The notes: generated by a model not told the origin, from the letters alone. A stretch of 10,169 nt of DNA from Phoronis ovalis (GCA_028565635.1 JAOXYB010066946.1:1-10169); one strand, 5' to 3'; positions 1 through 8,024 are shown, counted from the first letter of the stretch. Numbers and translations: made by a program.

Positions 1-38
1 TTTTTGCAATGGCACTTAAATAACAAGAATTTACTTAC

Positions 39-108
39 TATTTCAACGTAACGCCTAATGACACAACTTCTTGAATCGACAAGCAACTGATCACCGGGGC
101 TATTTATA
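39..108 (-). promoter_or_regulatory. Candidate TATA promoter and non-coding first exon, minus strand
   Basis: Read on the minus strand, TATAAATAG followed by CCCCGG lies at 108-95. Possible initiators (TCAGTT near 90-85, TTCAAG further on) come about 20-35 bases downstream. A strong donor, GTAAGT, begins at 38, so a non-coding exon of about 40-50 bases ending at 39 is possible; it has no ATG. The local GC content is higher than in the surrounding DNA, and GCGCGCC lies about 50 bases upstream of the TATA box. If real, it starts a gene that runs left out of the window, antisense inside an eIF4E3 intron. The layout is seen in the sequence; promoter function is inference. Confidence 0.35.
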
Positions 109-594
109 CTTCCCCAAGGACGACAAATGAGTTTGCTGCGTTCTGCGCGCCACCAAGCGACATATCACAAAATAACATTGTATGGTGTATATAAAGTTTA
201 GCTGGCCCTTTAATATGAAATAGTGTTGACATTGACTCCTGGTTTTTAGAATATACGTATGTGCAGCAGCACATAACCCAACACTTTAACCAACAGTACC
301 AAACCAAGAGAGATATAGTAATCCAAAATTAAAAAATAATTGTGTAAGAAATACATTTTTATGCCATTTTTTTAAATTTCGAGTATAACGTATAATTAAC
401 TCTACTTGTGACTATCAAGTTAGATTAAATGATGTCAAAATGAAAAATGGCACCTAAGGATGAATCGTTTGGTGTTGTAATGTATTACTGTAACAGTTGC
501 TTAATGCTCATTATATAATCATTGATATAATAATATTCTTTCTCTGTTCCCTGCTATTACATCCAGGCAAATGGGTTAACTAATATTATGTATT

Positions 595-629
595 ATGCTT
601 AAATCTTTGTTAAAGATTTGTTTAAGCAT
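595..629. repeat. Hairpin-forming inverted repeat in the eIF4E3 intron
   Basis: AAATCTTT (601-608) and AAAGATTT (612-619) are perfect complements around a three-base loop. The stem continues with ATGCTTAAA (595-603) against TTTAAGCAT (621-629), offset by a four-base insertion on the right arm. The role is unknown; it could be the relic of a small inverted-repeat element. Confidence 0.55.
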
Positions 630-822
630 CTGTGTTACCAGTCTTCATATGATTACCCTTTGTTGTACTTAAAATAATGTTGCTGCTTGCTAAGAGGTCT
701 TTGGAAATAGGGAGTTAGTCCATTGTGATTACGCTAAGACTGTAAATATATTAACCCTTGCAAAAAATGTCAACATGTAATGCAATCAATATTTCATTAT
801 GGATGGTCATATTTAATTACAG

Positions 823-978
823 GTGATGAAGTTAGTGGTCTTAGTGTTAGTATAAGAGAAAGAGATGATATCATTCAAGTATGGAATAGAAATTCTCAAG
901 TACAAGAAAATTCAACTATAGAAAACAAAGTTAAAGAATTACTGCCAAATGTGCATTTTGCTGCATTCTTTTACAAAG
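823..978 (+). CDS. EIF4E3: eIF4E3 (class III cap-binding translation factor), penultimate coding exon
   Basis: This exon encodes the C-terminal half of an eIF4E-fold domain, the cytoplasmic mRNA 5' cap-binding fold. The peptide includes DEVSGLSVSIRERDDIIQVW and then KVKELLPNVHFAAFFYK. From memory it matches vertebrate eIF4E3 (VSVRDREDVVQVWN and YELLPHITFKAVFYK) better than eIF4E1 or 4EHP. The Arg of SIRERDD sits where classical eIF4E has its cap-phosphate-binding Arg, and the Trp of QVWN is the conserved core Trp. The acceptor is ttaattacag before 823; the donor is tacaaag/gtaagc after 978. It enters in phase 1 and leaves in phase 1. Codons upstream of 823 that stay open are intron sequence, so the ATG at 780 is not a start. 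The N-terminal exons, including the cap-stacking part, lie left of the window. Family call is strong; function is inferred from homology. Confidence 0.93.
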
Positions 979-1268
979 GTAAGCTACAACAGTACCTAAC
1001 ATAACTAATAACAGCATTGAGTATTTGGTTAACATGCAAAATGTTAGTATTGTGAATGCAACAACTGACATCATAACATGTGCAGTAAATTACCAATTCA
1101 AAGGTATTTGCAATATTACTGTTTTAAACTCGAGGACAACTCTTTAACTAAGGGTCAAACTAAAAGTAACTTTTTGTATTACTGTCCTGAATTACCACAC
1201 CGCATCTTCAGTGCATGAAACTGCATATATATTGATCCAGTAAATTAGTAAAAACATTTGTTTTGCAG

Positions 1269-1318
1269 CCTTTCAAACACATTCTGCATTTGAAGGAGAT
1301 AAAAAATCAAAAGGATGA
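1269..1318 (+). CDS. EIF4E3: eIF4E3, last coding exon with stop
   Basis: This short terminal exon follows a 290-bp intron (979-1268) that ends in gttttgcag. The last G of the previous exon plus CC gives Ala, and the peptide continues FQTHSAFEGDKKSKG before TGA at 1316-1318. The HxAFEG stretch matches the C-terminus of vertebrate eIF4E3 (HHAFEGGRGKH, recalled from memory), which confirms both the splice and the family. The basic last residues (KKSKG) are similar in character to the vertebrate end. The exon is too short to show as a stand-alone reading frame. The 3' UTR follows immediately. Confidence 0.92.
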
Positions 1319-2404
1319 TCTCGCGGGATGTCAAAGTAGAAGCATACAGTAATATATTTATAAAAGCTCAAGTATGTGCTTATTGTAGTCACAGGTATTA
1401 TTTAAGATACAATCCATCAAAATTTTATATACATGTTGCAACAACAGTGTTATTTAGATATTAATTCAATATGACATTTGAGAAATGCCACTACAGCAAT
1501 TATACTCATCAACTGCACCAATATTAATACATGTCAGTGTTCAGATACATTATAAAGCTGTCACTTAATTTAAACATAGTAATGTTTTAATTATTTTCAC
1601 AAAGTGGTGGTTTTTATACTAACGTATATGTTAGTCTAAAATACTTAAAATCAGCTGACCATGCAGTCTGCTAGATTGCTTTGGGGATGTTTCCATAATC
1701 GCTGTACAGGGAAGGCAGCCCACAGCCACAATATACAATATATTTTATGACATTTGGTTATAAATGTAAAAGATTGATTAAGAAATCCATCTAACTAATT
1801 CTCTTTTACAATGCTTCCCCTTACAACTAAAAGCAAATAACTTTGCTAGTAGTTTATAATTGCAGATGTTGAGAATATTTGATACAAAACAGTAGCAGAA
1901 CATATTTATATATCTACAGTTGTAAATCTATACTGTATAATTTAATTTTTGAATGTTTAGAAATATTAAACCACTGCAACTGTCAAATATTAGAGACAGA
2001 ATTCCTTACAGTCAAGGACATATCTGCAAGACATGATATTTGGGGGTACAGGTAAACAATTCATACTGCATATAGTTACCATGTGCACCTGCCACGTCAG
2101 ACCTCAATTTGAATGAATTTTATAATTAGGTAATTTGCAATATCTGACATTGAACTTTCAATATTTGGAGTCTAGCACTGAATTCCTACTAGACTAAGTC
2201 TGTGATCAAAAATGTCCAAACTCATTATAGCACACTATTAGATGTAAGCTGTTTTAACCGCCATCATCTCATTCAGTGATCAGACATTAAAGGTGCATTC
2301 TTTATGTATGAATTGTACTGTATTCTTGGTATATTTTAAATTTGAACTTTATTAGATTGCCTATTATTATTTAATCAATTAAATAAGCATAAGCTTAATT
2401 GTGT
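1319..2404 (+). other. eIF4E3 3' UTR and possibly intergenic DNA
   Basis: No coding sequence is apparent. The 3' UTR begins at 1319, but its end cannot be fixed. The first plausible poly(A) hexamer is ATTAAA at 1965-1970. Canonical AATAAA hexamers occur only much later, at 3033-3038 and 3111-3116, beyond the inverted-repeat element. Cleavage at the later sites would mean a 3' UTR of about 1.8 kb that contains a transposon. Confidence 0.45.
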
Positions 2405-2986
2405 TTAAGGTGGCGTATAGATAGTTAAGAGGGCGCTGCTGTTGCAAGCATTTTTACCTGTATGTCAAGCCAATTTTATTTAAAATTCACAAAACTGGGG
2501 TAAGTAGGAATTAGGGATTGATGTAATTTGGTTAAGAACAACCAAATGTAGGGCAATCCTATTTATTTTTTCAAAATTATGTCATATTTAAATTCAAGTG
2601 TTGTTTATGCAAATTCTGCCAAAATGGCGACCCTATAGCAATCCCTTATATGACTGTTTAAAGTGACAATTTAATTATTCCACTCGTCTCTAGAATATGG
2701 CATATGGGATCCTAGTATCGCTGAACTAAACATCCTCATCCACGGCTGTAAACTTTTATTACTAAAATTAAGCTAAACATTTTGTTGGCTCATCACACTA
2801 CCAAGGTTGTGTTTTTTTTGCATAAAATGCTAATTTTATAAAAATTTAGAGTGATAATGTAGTGCTTTAATTATTCAAATTATACCCATACCAAGTAATA
2901 CTGCATTACGGGTGGTAATGCTTGCAACAATTAAAGGTGTGTTTATTGTGGGTAGCCATTTTTTAAACTACCCATACGCCACTTAA
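2405..2986. mobile_element. MITE-like element with TTAA target duplication and inverted ends
   Basis: TTAA at 2405-2408 and TTAA at 2983-2986 bracket a 574-bp segment. Its ends are inverted copies: GGTGGCGTATAGATAGTT at 2409-2426 against AACTACCCATACGCCAC at 2966-2982. They match at 15 of 17 aligned bases after removal of one extra G. A second inverted pair lies inside: GTTGCAAGCATT at 2441-2452 and its complement at 2917-2928. No open frame of useful size is inside, so the element is non-autonomous. The TTAA duplication is typical of piggyBac-type transposases, though the ends do not look like canonical piggyBac termini. The ends have diverged, so this is an old insertion. Confidence 0.68.
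2509..2565. repeat. Internal palindrome within the MITE-like element
   Basis: ATTTGGTT (2526-2533) and AACCAAAT (2540-2547) form a perfect 8-bp stem with a six-base loop. The symmetry continues outward imperfectly, with TAGGGATTG on the left matching the complement of CAATCCTA on the right. The element therefore has a foldback centre as well as inverted ends, as many non-autonomous elements do. Confidence 0.5.
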
Positions 2987-4178
2987 AGTCATCTTAATGA
3001 ACAATTACGCTTGTACAGCACCTTAAAGTGCAAATAAATATACTTCTTATAAACAGATAAAAGTTGTACAAAGAGTGTGTGCATTACCATAATTAATTTA
3101 AGAATTGTAAAATAAATATTTCAGTCATCCTGTATTTTCTAGAAGCAGGGTTGTTTCCATAAATGCGAAGGAATTGCAGTAAAGTACATTTTTTTCTTAA
3201 ATACTGAAAAGTTTTAACTATATTTCTTAAGCTAATTAATACCTGTCTTATTATACTCTACCAGTTTTTTTTGAAACAATCCTATTGTTTGAATGGTGGT
3301 TAACAGAAATTCTGACCAATTATGACAATATTATAGGCAAGATACATGTATCAAATATAGTTAATAAAAATGCAATAACTGAAATAATTGTTTTGCTTGA
3401 ATTTTAATTTGTATTCATTGTTTTTATTATGTCTTAAAGAAACAATGAATTTCTGATGTAATTAAATTTTGTATCATAAGGAGCATTGCTTTTAATCAAA
3501 ACAAGTTTTTAGTCAAATCTATTGATCTCTCAAAGACTTCATACATGGTTTATTAAATCTACACCTACTGTAAGGAAAGTTTTGTGTTTCTTGGATCATG
3601 GATGATTCATGGGTATGTAATCATATCTCGTTTTAGATAAATGTTTAACATTTCATCTTTTTATATAACTAAGATTCCTTGTAATTATGTTTGTGTTAAA
3701 TTTGTATACTTTGCCAGTGAACAAAAAGTTGAATTCTCAGTTGCATATGCTGTGTTTTACTTTATATCTACATGCATGCCTCGTAGCACTCAATTATATA
3801 TAGAAAACAATTCCTTGGCATACTTTTTCAATGTACACAGGTATTGCTACATCTGAGACACTACTGTAATCTTGGTCACCCCAGACTTTGAATACTACTC
3901 GGTAGTATTTATACTGTTATTTAAATTTTGTCGAAATTCGAAGCAGATTTTCTAGAACTTTATGGTTGCTTAAATTATTTGCTTTGGTCTCTGCAATCAA
4001 TGTCCGACAATTTGCCAAAAATGTTAATATTGACAATGTTTTTATTTGGACAACTAAAAAAATTTATATAAAATGTGCCACAACTCAGCAGTAAATCCTA
4101 CATAGCTATATTCTGGTTTCAGACAGTTGTCTTTATTATTACATACTTTTAAAAATTCTCCAGGAACAAGTGCATGAA
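2987..4178. other. Intergenic AT-rich DNA, no gene seen
   Basis: No exon with recognisable protein content and splice signals was found. The open frame at 3641-3856 encodes a Phe/Tyr/Ile/Val-rich peptide typical of chance translation of AT-rich DNA. There is an 11-bp inverted repeat (ATTCATTGTTT at 3413-3423, complement at 3440-3450) and a 7-bp one at 3274-3290 with a three-base loop. Both may be traces of decayed elements. Confidence 0.55.
3033..3116 (+). terminator. Candidate poly(A) signals, plus strand
   Basis: AATAAA occurs at 3033-3038 and again at 3111-3116. The second is followed within about 40 bases by a T- and G-containing stretch (tcctgtattttct, then gggttgtttcc) that could act as the downstream element. 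These are the first canonical hexamers noted after the eIF4E3 stop, 1.7-1.8 kb away. In DNA this AT-rich the hexamer also arises by chance. Confidence 0.3.
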
Positions 4179-4234
4179 ATGATTATATGACCTTTGACCT
4201 TGATCTAGGTTTTCAAGGTCAAAAAACAATCATA
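4179..4234. repeat. Palindromic dispersed-repeat fragment with nuclear-receptor half sites
   Basis: TGACCTTTGACCT at 4188-4200 is an exact DR1: two TGACCT half sites spaced by one base, the complement of AGGTCAAAGGTCA. Overlapping it, TGACCTTGA at 4195-4203 pairs with TCAAGGTCA at 4213-4221 as a perfect 9-bp inverted repeat with a nine-base loop. The arms extend imperfectly to ATGATT on the left and AATCAT on the right. DR1 sites bind RXR, HNF4 and COUP-TF heterodimers or homodimers; TCAAGGTCA is the extended site of ERR and SF-1 receptors. From memory, similar strings are common in marine invertebrate genomes, so repeat ancestry is the first explanation and receptor binding is only possible. 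Downstream sequence to about 4345 may belong to the same repeat. Confidence 0.5.
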
Positions 4235-5831
4235 TGTTACATTTAGTGCTAGATCTTTAAAATCAAACAATGTATATGCCAAATGAAAGCATTTTTCATT
4301 ATCAGCAAGTTGAGTGAAACTAGCTTTGTGTCATAAGTTTTGTTACCGTTTTTTATCAACAATAACTAGAAATTTTTTAACTAAGAACTTTTACTCAAAA
4401 AGAAATGCTACACACTAGTACTGCTTTACATGGCACTTATCTATTTGGAATTCTGCAGATGAATGAATTTGCACTCTATTCATTACCAGTTAGACCCTCC
4501 AGTACATTAATTACCTGTGTATCAAATAGTTCTCCCCCTTAATAGCTGAAATTTCTGTTTAAAAATGTACCTTTCATTGCTGCATACCATCCTGCCGACT
4601 ATTAACGACAGTTAGTAGTAATCATTTGTTACAGTTTGTTATCACTTGTTCATATAATTATGTAGATCTAGCCTTTCGGCTTGCATCAATAAGCAAAACT
4701 ACAGTGCTTAATTGGGCAAACAAACTTACTAATTTTTAAGTGGTTAGAGTCAACAATATAGTTAGTTTTCACATGTGATTGGTTTTATGGGTTTTATGAG
4801 AATATCCAGTGTTTGGGAACTCCTTCAAAATTGCCCTTTCAATTCCAACTGCGAACTATATCGCCTGACTGTATAAATACGAGTCATTTAATGAGATGGG
4901 GATCTGTCTCCAATGTGGAACTTAATTGTGTTAATTTTTTTTGTTTAATTAGCAAAATATTTATGACCAAAGAAAGAGAGTATAAAAAGTATGTAAAAGA
5001 AGATTTATAGAACACAACTGAAGAAAGGTAATTTATCCTTACATTTGTGAGAAGTTAGGTATTAAATATACAATGTATTGCCAGTAGCTCCATAGTTTAT
5101 GGTATATGTTGATGGGAGAATGTACTAAGGTCATATCATTATCAATCCTCTGTATCCCGACATGGGAGCTCCTAGTTGTATATTAACAGTGATAAGTTTT
5201 ATTAGTGAAAATTTGTGGATAGTATCAGAGCAACCGGTCAATACATAGTATATGAAATTTGCCACTTCATGCTATGGAAATGAAGACACTACAGCTGCAA
5301 TGCTGTTATATCTATTAAATAAATTTAATTCACTAGACATTAAACTTCATATTTGAGTCACAATATAACAAAATTGAAACAACATCAAAACAAACCAGCT
5401 GCATTGATGTAGTATGAAACTATAACAAATCTACATACTAATACTATATAATGTAACTACTCTATACCTACATTGAATTGTCACCATAATTTGGGTTTAG
5501 ACAAAGTTAATGCGAGTTACATTTTGATATAAAAATGTTTGCTTATAATTAACAATCATTCTATCCATCTGATTTAATTATATTGGAAATTTAATTCAGT
5601 TTTAGATTTCGATCAATATAGTATGATGCCACAATACTACTTCATGAAATTCTGGGTGCAAATTTCAATTCAATGTAATTTATCTATTAAAACTATAGCA
5701 CAGGCATCATCCGAATCTTGGTAAAATCACCCTGTAATCTGCTTAGTAATACTTTCCTGTCATAATAACAGCCAGTCAGAATCTTCTAATAATGCACATT
5801 TTAATTCTTAGCTATTTGGAACAAAAAAAAT
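4235..5831. other. Intergenic DNA and probable 3' UTR of the minus-strand receptor gene
   Basis: I see no exon here. The frame at 4813-5010 has no recognisable motif and is taken as chance. The right-hand part just left of 5832 must include the 3' UTR of the minus-strand receptor gene. On the minus strand an ATTAAA lies around 5800, and an AATAAA overlaps the receptor stop codon itself. The end of the transcript cannot be fixed from sequence. Confidence 0.45.
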
Positions 5832-6401
5832 TTATTGAATACTTTGTGGTTCAAGATATTCCTCTGGTTGTGACTGGGAAATTGTAAGTGGACTGGGTCC
5901 TTCAAGCACAAAATATTGAGGATTGGATTGCATGTGCGTATTCACATTTGGATCAGCTTCTCTGTGTATTTGTACACTGACACTATGAACATGCACTGGG
6001 GAATTAGGAATATTCGTATTGATGGATGCTATGTCATTTGAGGTACTGGGAGAAGGATCTTCAACTGGGTGTCTCCCATTATTGTTATCATATATTATGT
6101 GACTGGTCTGAATCAAATTACCCTGGAAATCATTAGCATTAACATTATTAGCAGAATCTGGGCAAATCCTGTTGTCATATTCATCTGCAGGGGTTATCAA
6201 GTCAGGAGAATCATGTATTAGATTTTCCATTGAAGAATTTGTTTGGTTGGATAGCGGCTGGTAGTTATTGCTCAAATTTTCTACTGATGAATGAGCTTCA
6301 TACTGATGGTTGATTGAGTTTCGGGGTGGCACGCTAGGTGGTCCTGCTGTTGATTGAGTAGTGCTGCCATCTTCTGGTATAGGGTTATATATCGGGTTAT
6401 C
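5832..6401 (-). CDS. Single-pass receptor, last exon: cytoplasmic tail
   Basis: This is a terminal exon of 189 codons plus TAA. It starts at 6401 after an acceptor read as ttgtcttgtag on the minus strand and enters at a codon boundary. It opens with DNPIYNPIPEDG, an NPxY motif. The tail is rich in Asn, Ser, Pro and Gln, lacks long hydrophobic stretches and looks disordered. It includes YDN twice (DEYDN and IIYDN; pYxN is the Grb2-type SH2 consensus), a second NPxY late in the tail (SNPQYFVL, also a YxxPhi sorting motif), and ends EEYLEPQSIQ. NPxY binds PTB-domain adaptors and clathrin adaptors. The internal GTG at 6332 is an ordinary Val codon, not a start. The tail type recalls MEGF10/Draper/CED-1 engulfment receptors or LDLR-family tails, but no residue-level match was established. 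The exon is confident; the family is open. Confidence 0.82.
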   Translation of the reverse strand, partial: DNPIYNPIPEDGSTTQSTAGPPSVPPRNSINHQYEAHSSVENLSNNYQPLSNQTNSSMENLIHDSPDLITPADEYDNRICPDSANNVNANDFQGNLIQTSHIIYDNNNGRHPVEDPSPSTSNDIASINTNIPNSPVHVHSVSVQIHREADPNVNTHMQSNPQYFVLEGPSPLTISQSQPEEYLEPQSIQ

Positions 6402-6816
6402 CTACAAGACAACGAAGCAATGAATTAAGATTCTTCTGCTTGCAAATCTTCTTTGTCATTGGACAATTGGATAAAAATTTCCGCATGAAATGTCCATTGG
6501 ACTTATCAAGTTTCATTACACAGTTCCTGATTTATTTGTCATATCCCATAGTAGATGCAATGAAGGTAACAGATATAGAAAACTCAACATACAACTAGGT
6601 ACATTTATTAAATGGTCTGCATAAGATCTTAAAATATAATGATGATATATGAATAAAATATAAATTGTGTTGAAAACTGAATTTACTTTTGTACAAAAAA
6701 TAAGATGACTTGTGCTTTCTGAAAAGAACCGAGACAAATGCTATAAGCTAAGACAATGAATTAATAAAATTGTCCTAAATGAATTCGTATAATATGTGAA
6801 TGTTCATGTAACATAC
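6402..6816 (-). other. Receptor intron between juxtamembrane and tail exons
   Basis: The intron is 415 bases with a GTATGT donor and a TAG acceptor on the minus strand, phase 0. Nothing else is recognised in it. The open frame at 6516-6737 falls entirely inside and is a chance frame. Confidence 0.75.
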
Positions 6817-6913
6817 CAATATTTCATCAATACTGGCATAAACTCCAGAATCTTTTCTGTTTCCATATTCTGGGTTTTCAAACTGACGTTCGTCACTTTT
6901 TCTTCTCTGCAAT
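6817..6913 (-). CDS. Single-pass receptor, juxtamembrane exon
   Basis: A 97-base exon between an acceptor read as atttacag (before 6913) and a donor, ATTG/GTATGT (after 6817). Its first base completes an Arg codon split by the upstream intron, then LQRRKSDERQFENPEYGNRK and DSGVYASIDEIL follow. The basic start continues the stop-transfer cluster of the membrane exon. FENPEY is a textbook FxNPxY internalisation and PTB-binding motif, and YGN is a pYxN motif. VYASI is a YxxPhi motif. It leaves at a codon boundary, so it joins the next exon as DEIL-DNPIY with a second NPxY only 21 residues after the first. The ATG-started frame reaching 6969 includes intron sequence. Confidence 0.85.
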
Positions 6914-7095
6914 CTGTAAATTACGGGCATTGTTAACTCTTGCTTCATGGTGTTGTCTAAAAATTCCATAATTTTTTAGAAGTTTTTGATGAATCATACA
7001 TTCAAGTCAGAGATATGCCAGTAAAAGAAAGATGTCAAGATTTGAAAAGCACATGCTGTCATTTGTGTTAGCATTTTATAAGCAATCAATCTGAC

Positions 7096-7228
7096 CTGTC
7101 TACTAATTTCTTTCTCTGCACCCACAATAACCCAATAATAGCAATCACTATCATTCCAGCACATGTTATTCCTATTATAGTAGCCACCAACTGTCCCTGC
7201 TCCGCTGCTGATAGTTCTTCATCATTAT
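7096..7228 (-). CDS. Single-pass receptor, transmembrane exon (5' end of gene not in view)
   Basis: A 133-base exon enters in phase 1 after an acceptor read as ctatttttaag and leaves in phase 2 at gacag/gtcag. It has 43 whole codons. An acidic segment (NDEELSAAEQGQ) precedes a 23-residue hydrophobic segment starting LVATIIGITCAGMIV and ending IAIIGLLW, followed by basic VQRKKLVDR. That order, with the basic cluster on the exon-distal side, gives a type I single-pass topology with the tail in the cytoplasm. Phase 1 entry is common where extracellular modules such as EGF, Ig or LRR units are encoded by upstream exons. No signal peptide or ectodomain exon was found to the right within the window, so the ligand-binding part is unknown. 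Confidence 0.83.
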
Positions 7229-7943
7229 CTTAAAAATAGATTAAAGTAATGTCTTATAATTAAAGTGTGTTTTATTTAATTTAGTCTGAAATAACATTGA
7301 AAAGTTTCAAGTCAATTTTATGAGGGTGAGTACAAAACACTGAAACAAAATTCTGAATTTCAAAATTGACAGATTCAGATGAGCCATAATTTTATTTATC
7401 ACGTGAAATTGTTGATGAGGTGTAATAGTGCTCCATTTGAAAGGGATATGAGCTTTACAGAATTAAGAACTTTTTCAAATAATTGCACATAAGAATGCAA
7501 TCTTGACAAACAGTGGTTACATTGTCCATCTGCCTAACAGCCACTCTAAAGACCAATCAAAAAATACTTAATTTTAGCGTTTTGTGACACAACTAAAGCT
7601 AAATATATGTTTTTGTTTTTAATCAGTTTAACAAAATGGAAAGAATGCAGTTTATAATAAAAAGTTATTGCAAGCAGGGTTAATAATTGATCACATGATA
7701 CTGATTTACAATAGTAGCTTAAGATTTTGTATAATTTTCTTTCCACTTTCTGGTAATACAAATTATTGTCAAAATGCAGTACAAGCTAAATTTATTGTTG
7801 ATATGTTATTATTACGAAACTACGATACGAGGTAAGAAGCTATAAAATATGAAAGTTTTAAACAATATAAGCTGAGATTTATAGGCTCTGACACTCAGGG
7901 TGCAATCGAATAGCTTGCTAGATTTTTGTGCTATAGAAATATT

Positions 7944-7965
7944 TTATTATTATTATTATTATTAT
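7944..7965. repeat. (TTA)n microsatellite
   Basis: About seven uninterrupted TTA units. It is probably length-polymorphic and has no evident function. Confidence 0.85.
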
Positions 7966-7990
7966 GAATGTAAAAGTAGAATCCACAAGA

Positions 7991-8024
7991 ATGGCAATAT
8001 TTTAGCAATATGTCATATTGCCAT
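7991..8024. repeat. Perfect 10-bp inverted repeat
   Basis: ATGGCAATAT at 7991-8000 is the exact complement of ATATTGCCAT at 8015-8024, with a 14-base loop. The loop contains another GCAATAT. It may be part of a small foldback repeat next to the TTA tract. Confidence 0.55.

Larger units (their letters stand above)
1..822 (+). other. eIF4E3 upstream intron (partial)
   Basis: I find no eIF4E3-like coding sequence upstream of 823, in particular nothing like the Trp-rich GGxWKxK exon expected before this one. The stretch is therefore read as one intron continuing past the left edge. It ends in a normal acceptor (ttaattacag). It holds the minus-strand promoter candidate at 39-108 and the hairpin at 595-629. 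A pyrimidine-rich tract ending in cag near 541-567 resembles an acceptor, but the sequence after it soon meets a stop in the frame checked. Confidence 0.6.

Noticed and set aside
33-108. Spliced-leader RNA gene, because a short exon is followed by a GTAAGT donor
   Set aside because: No clear Sm-binding site, no tandem copies in the window, and a TATA-driven 5' UTR exon explains the same signals.
104-307. Minus-strand open frame with a Cys- and Trp-rich start
   Set aside because: No recognisable domain or signal. It runs through the region upstream of the minus-strand TATA candidate and looks like chance translation.
780-822. ATG at 780 as start of a 74-codon gene
   Set aside because: The first 14 codons are intron sequence before a clear acceptor. 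The eIF4E3-like similarity begins only at 823, and the frame after 978 is also intron.
3413-3450. 11-bp inverted repeat as terminal repeats of a transposon
   Set aside because: The arms are only 16 bases apart, with no target duplication. It is at most a small foldback.
3641-3856. 71-codon plus-strand frame
   Set aside because: Composition rich in Phe, Tyr, Ile and Cys, no motif, and no splice or promoter context. Expected by chance in AT-rich DNA.
4813-5010. 65-codon plus-strand frame ending KEREYKKYVKEDL
   Set aside because: The ATG-equivalent start is not in a clear gene context and the peptide matches no family I know. A lysine-rich end is common in chance frames of A-rich DNA.
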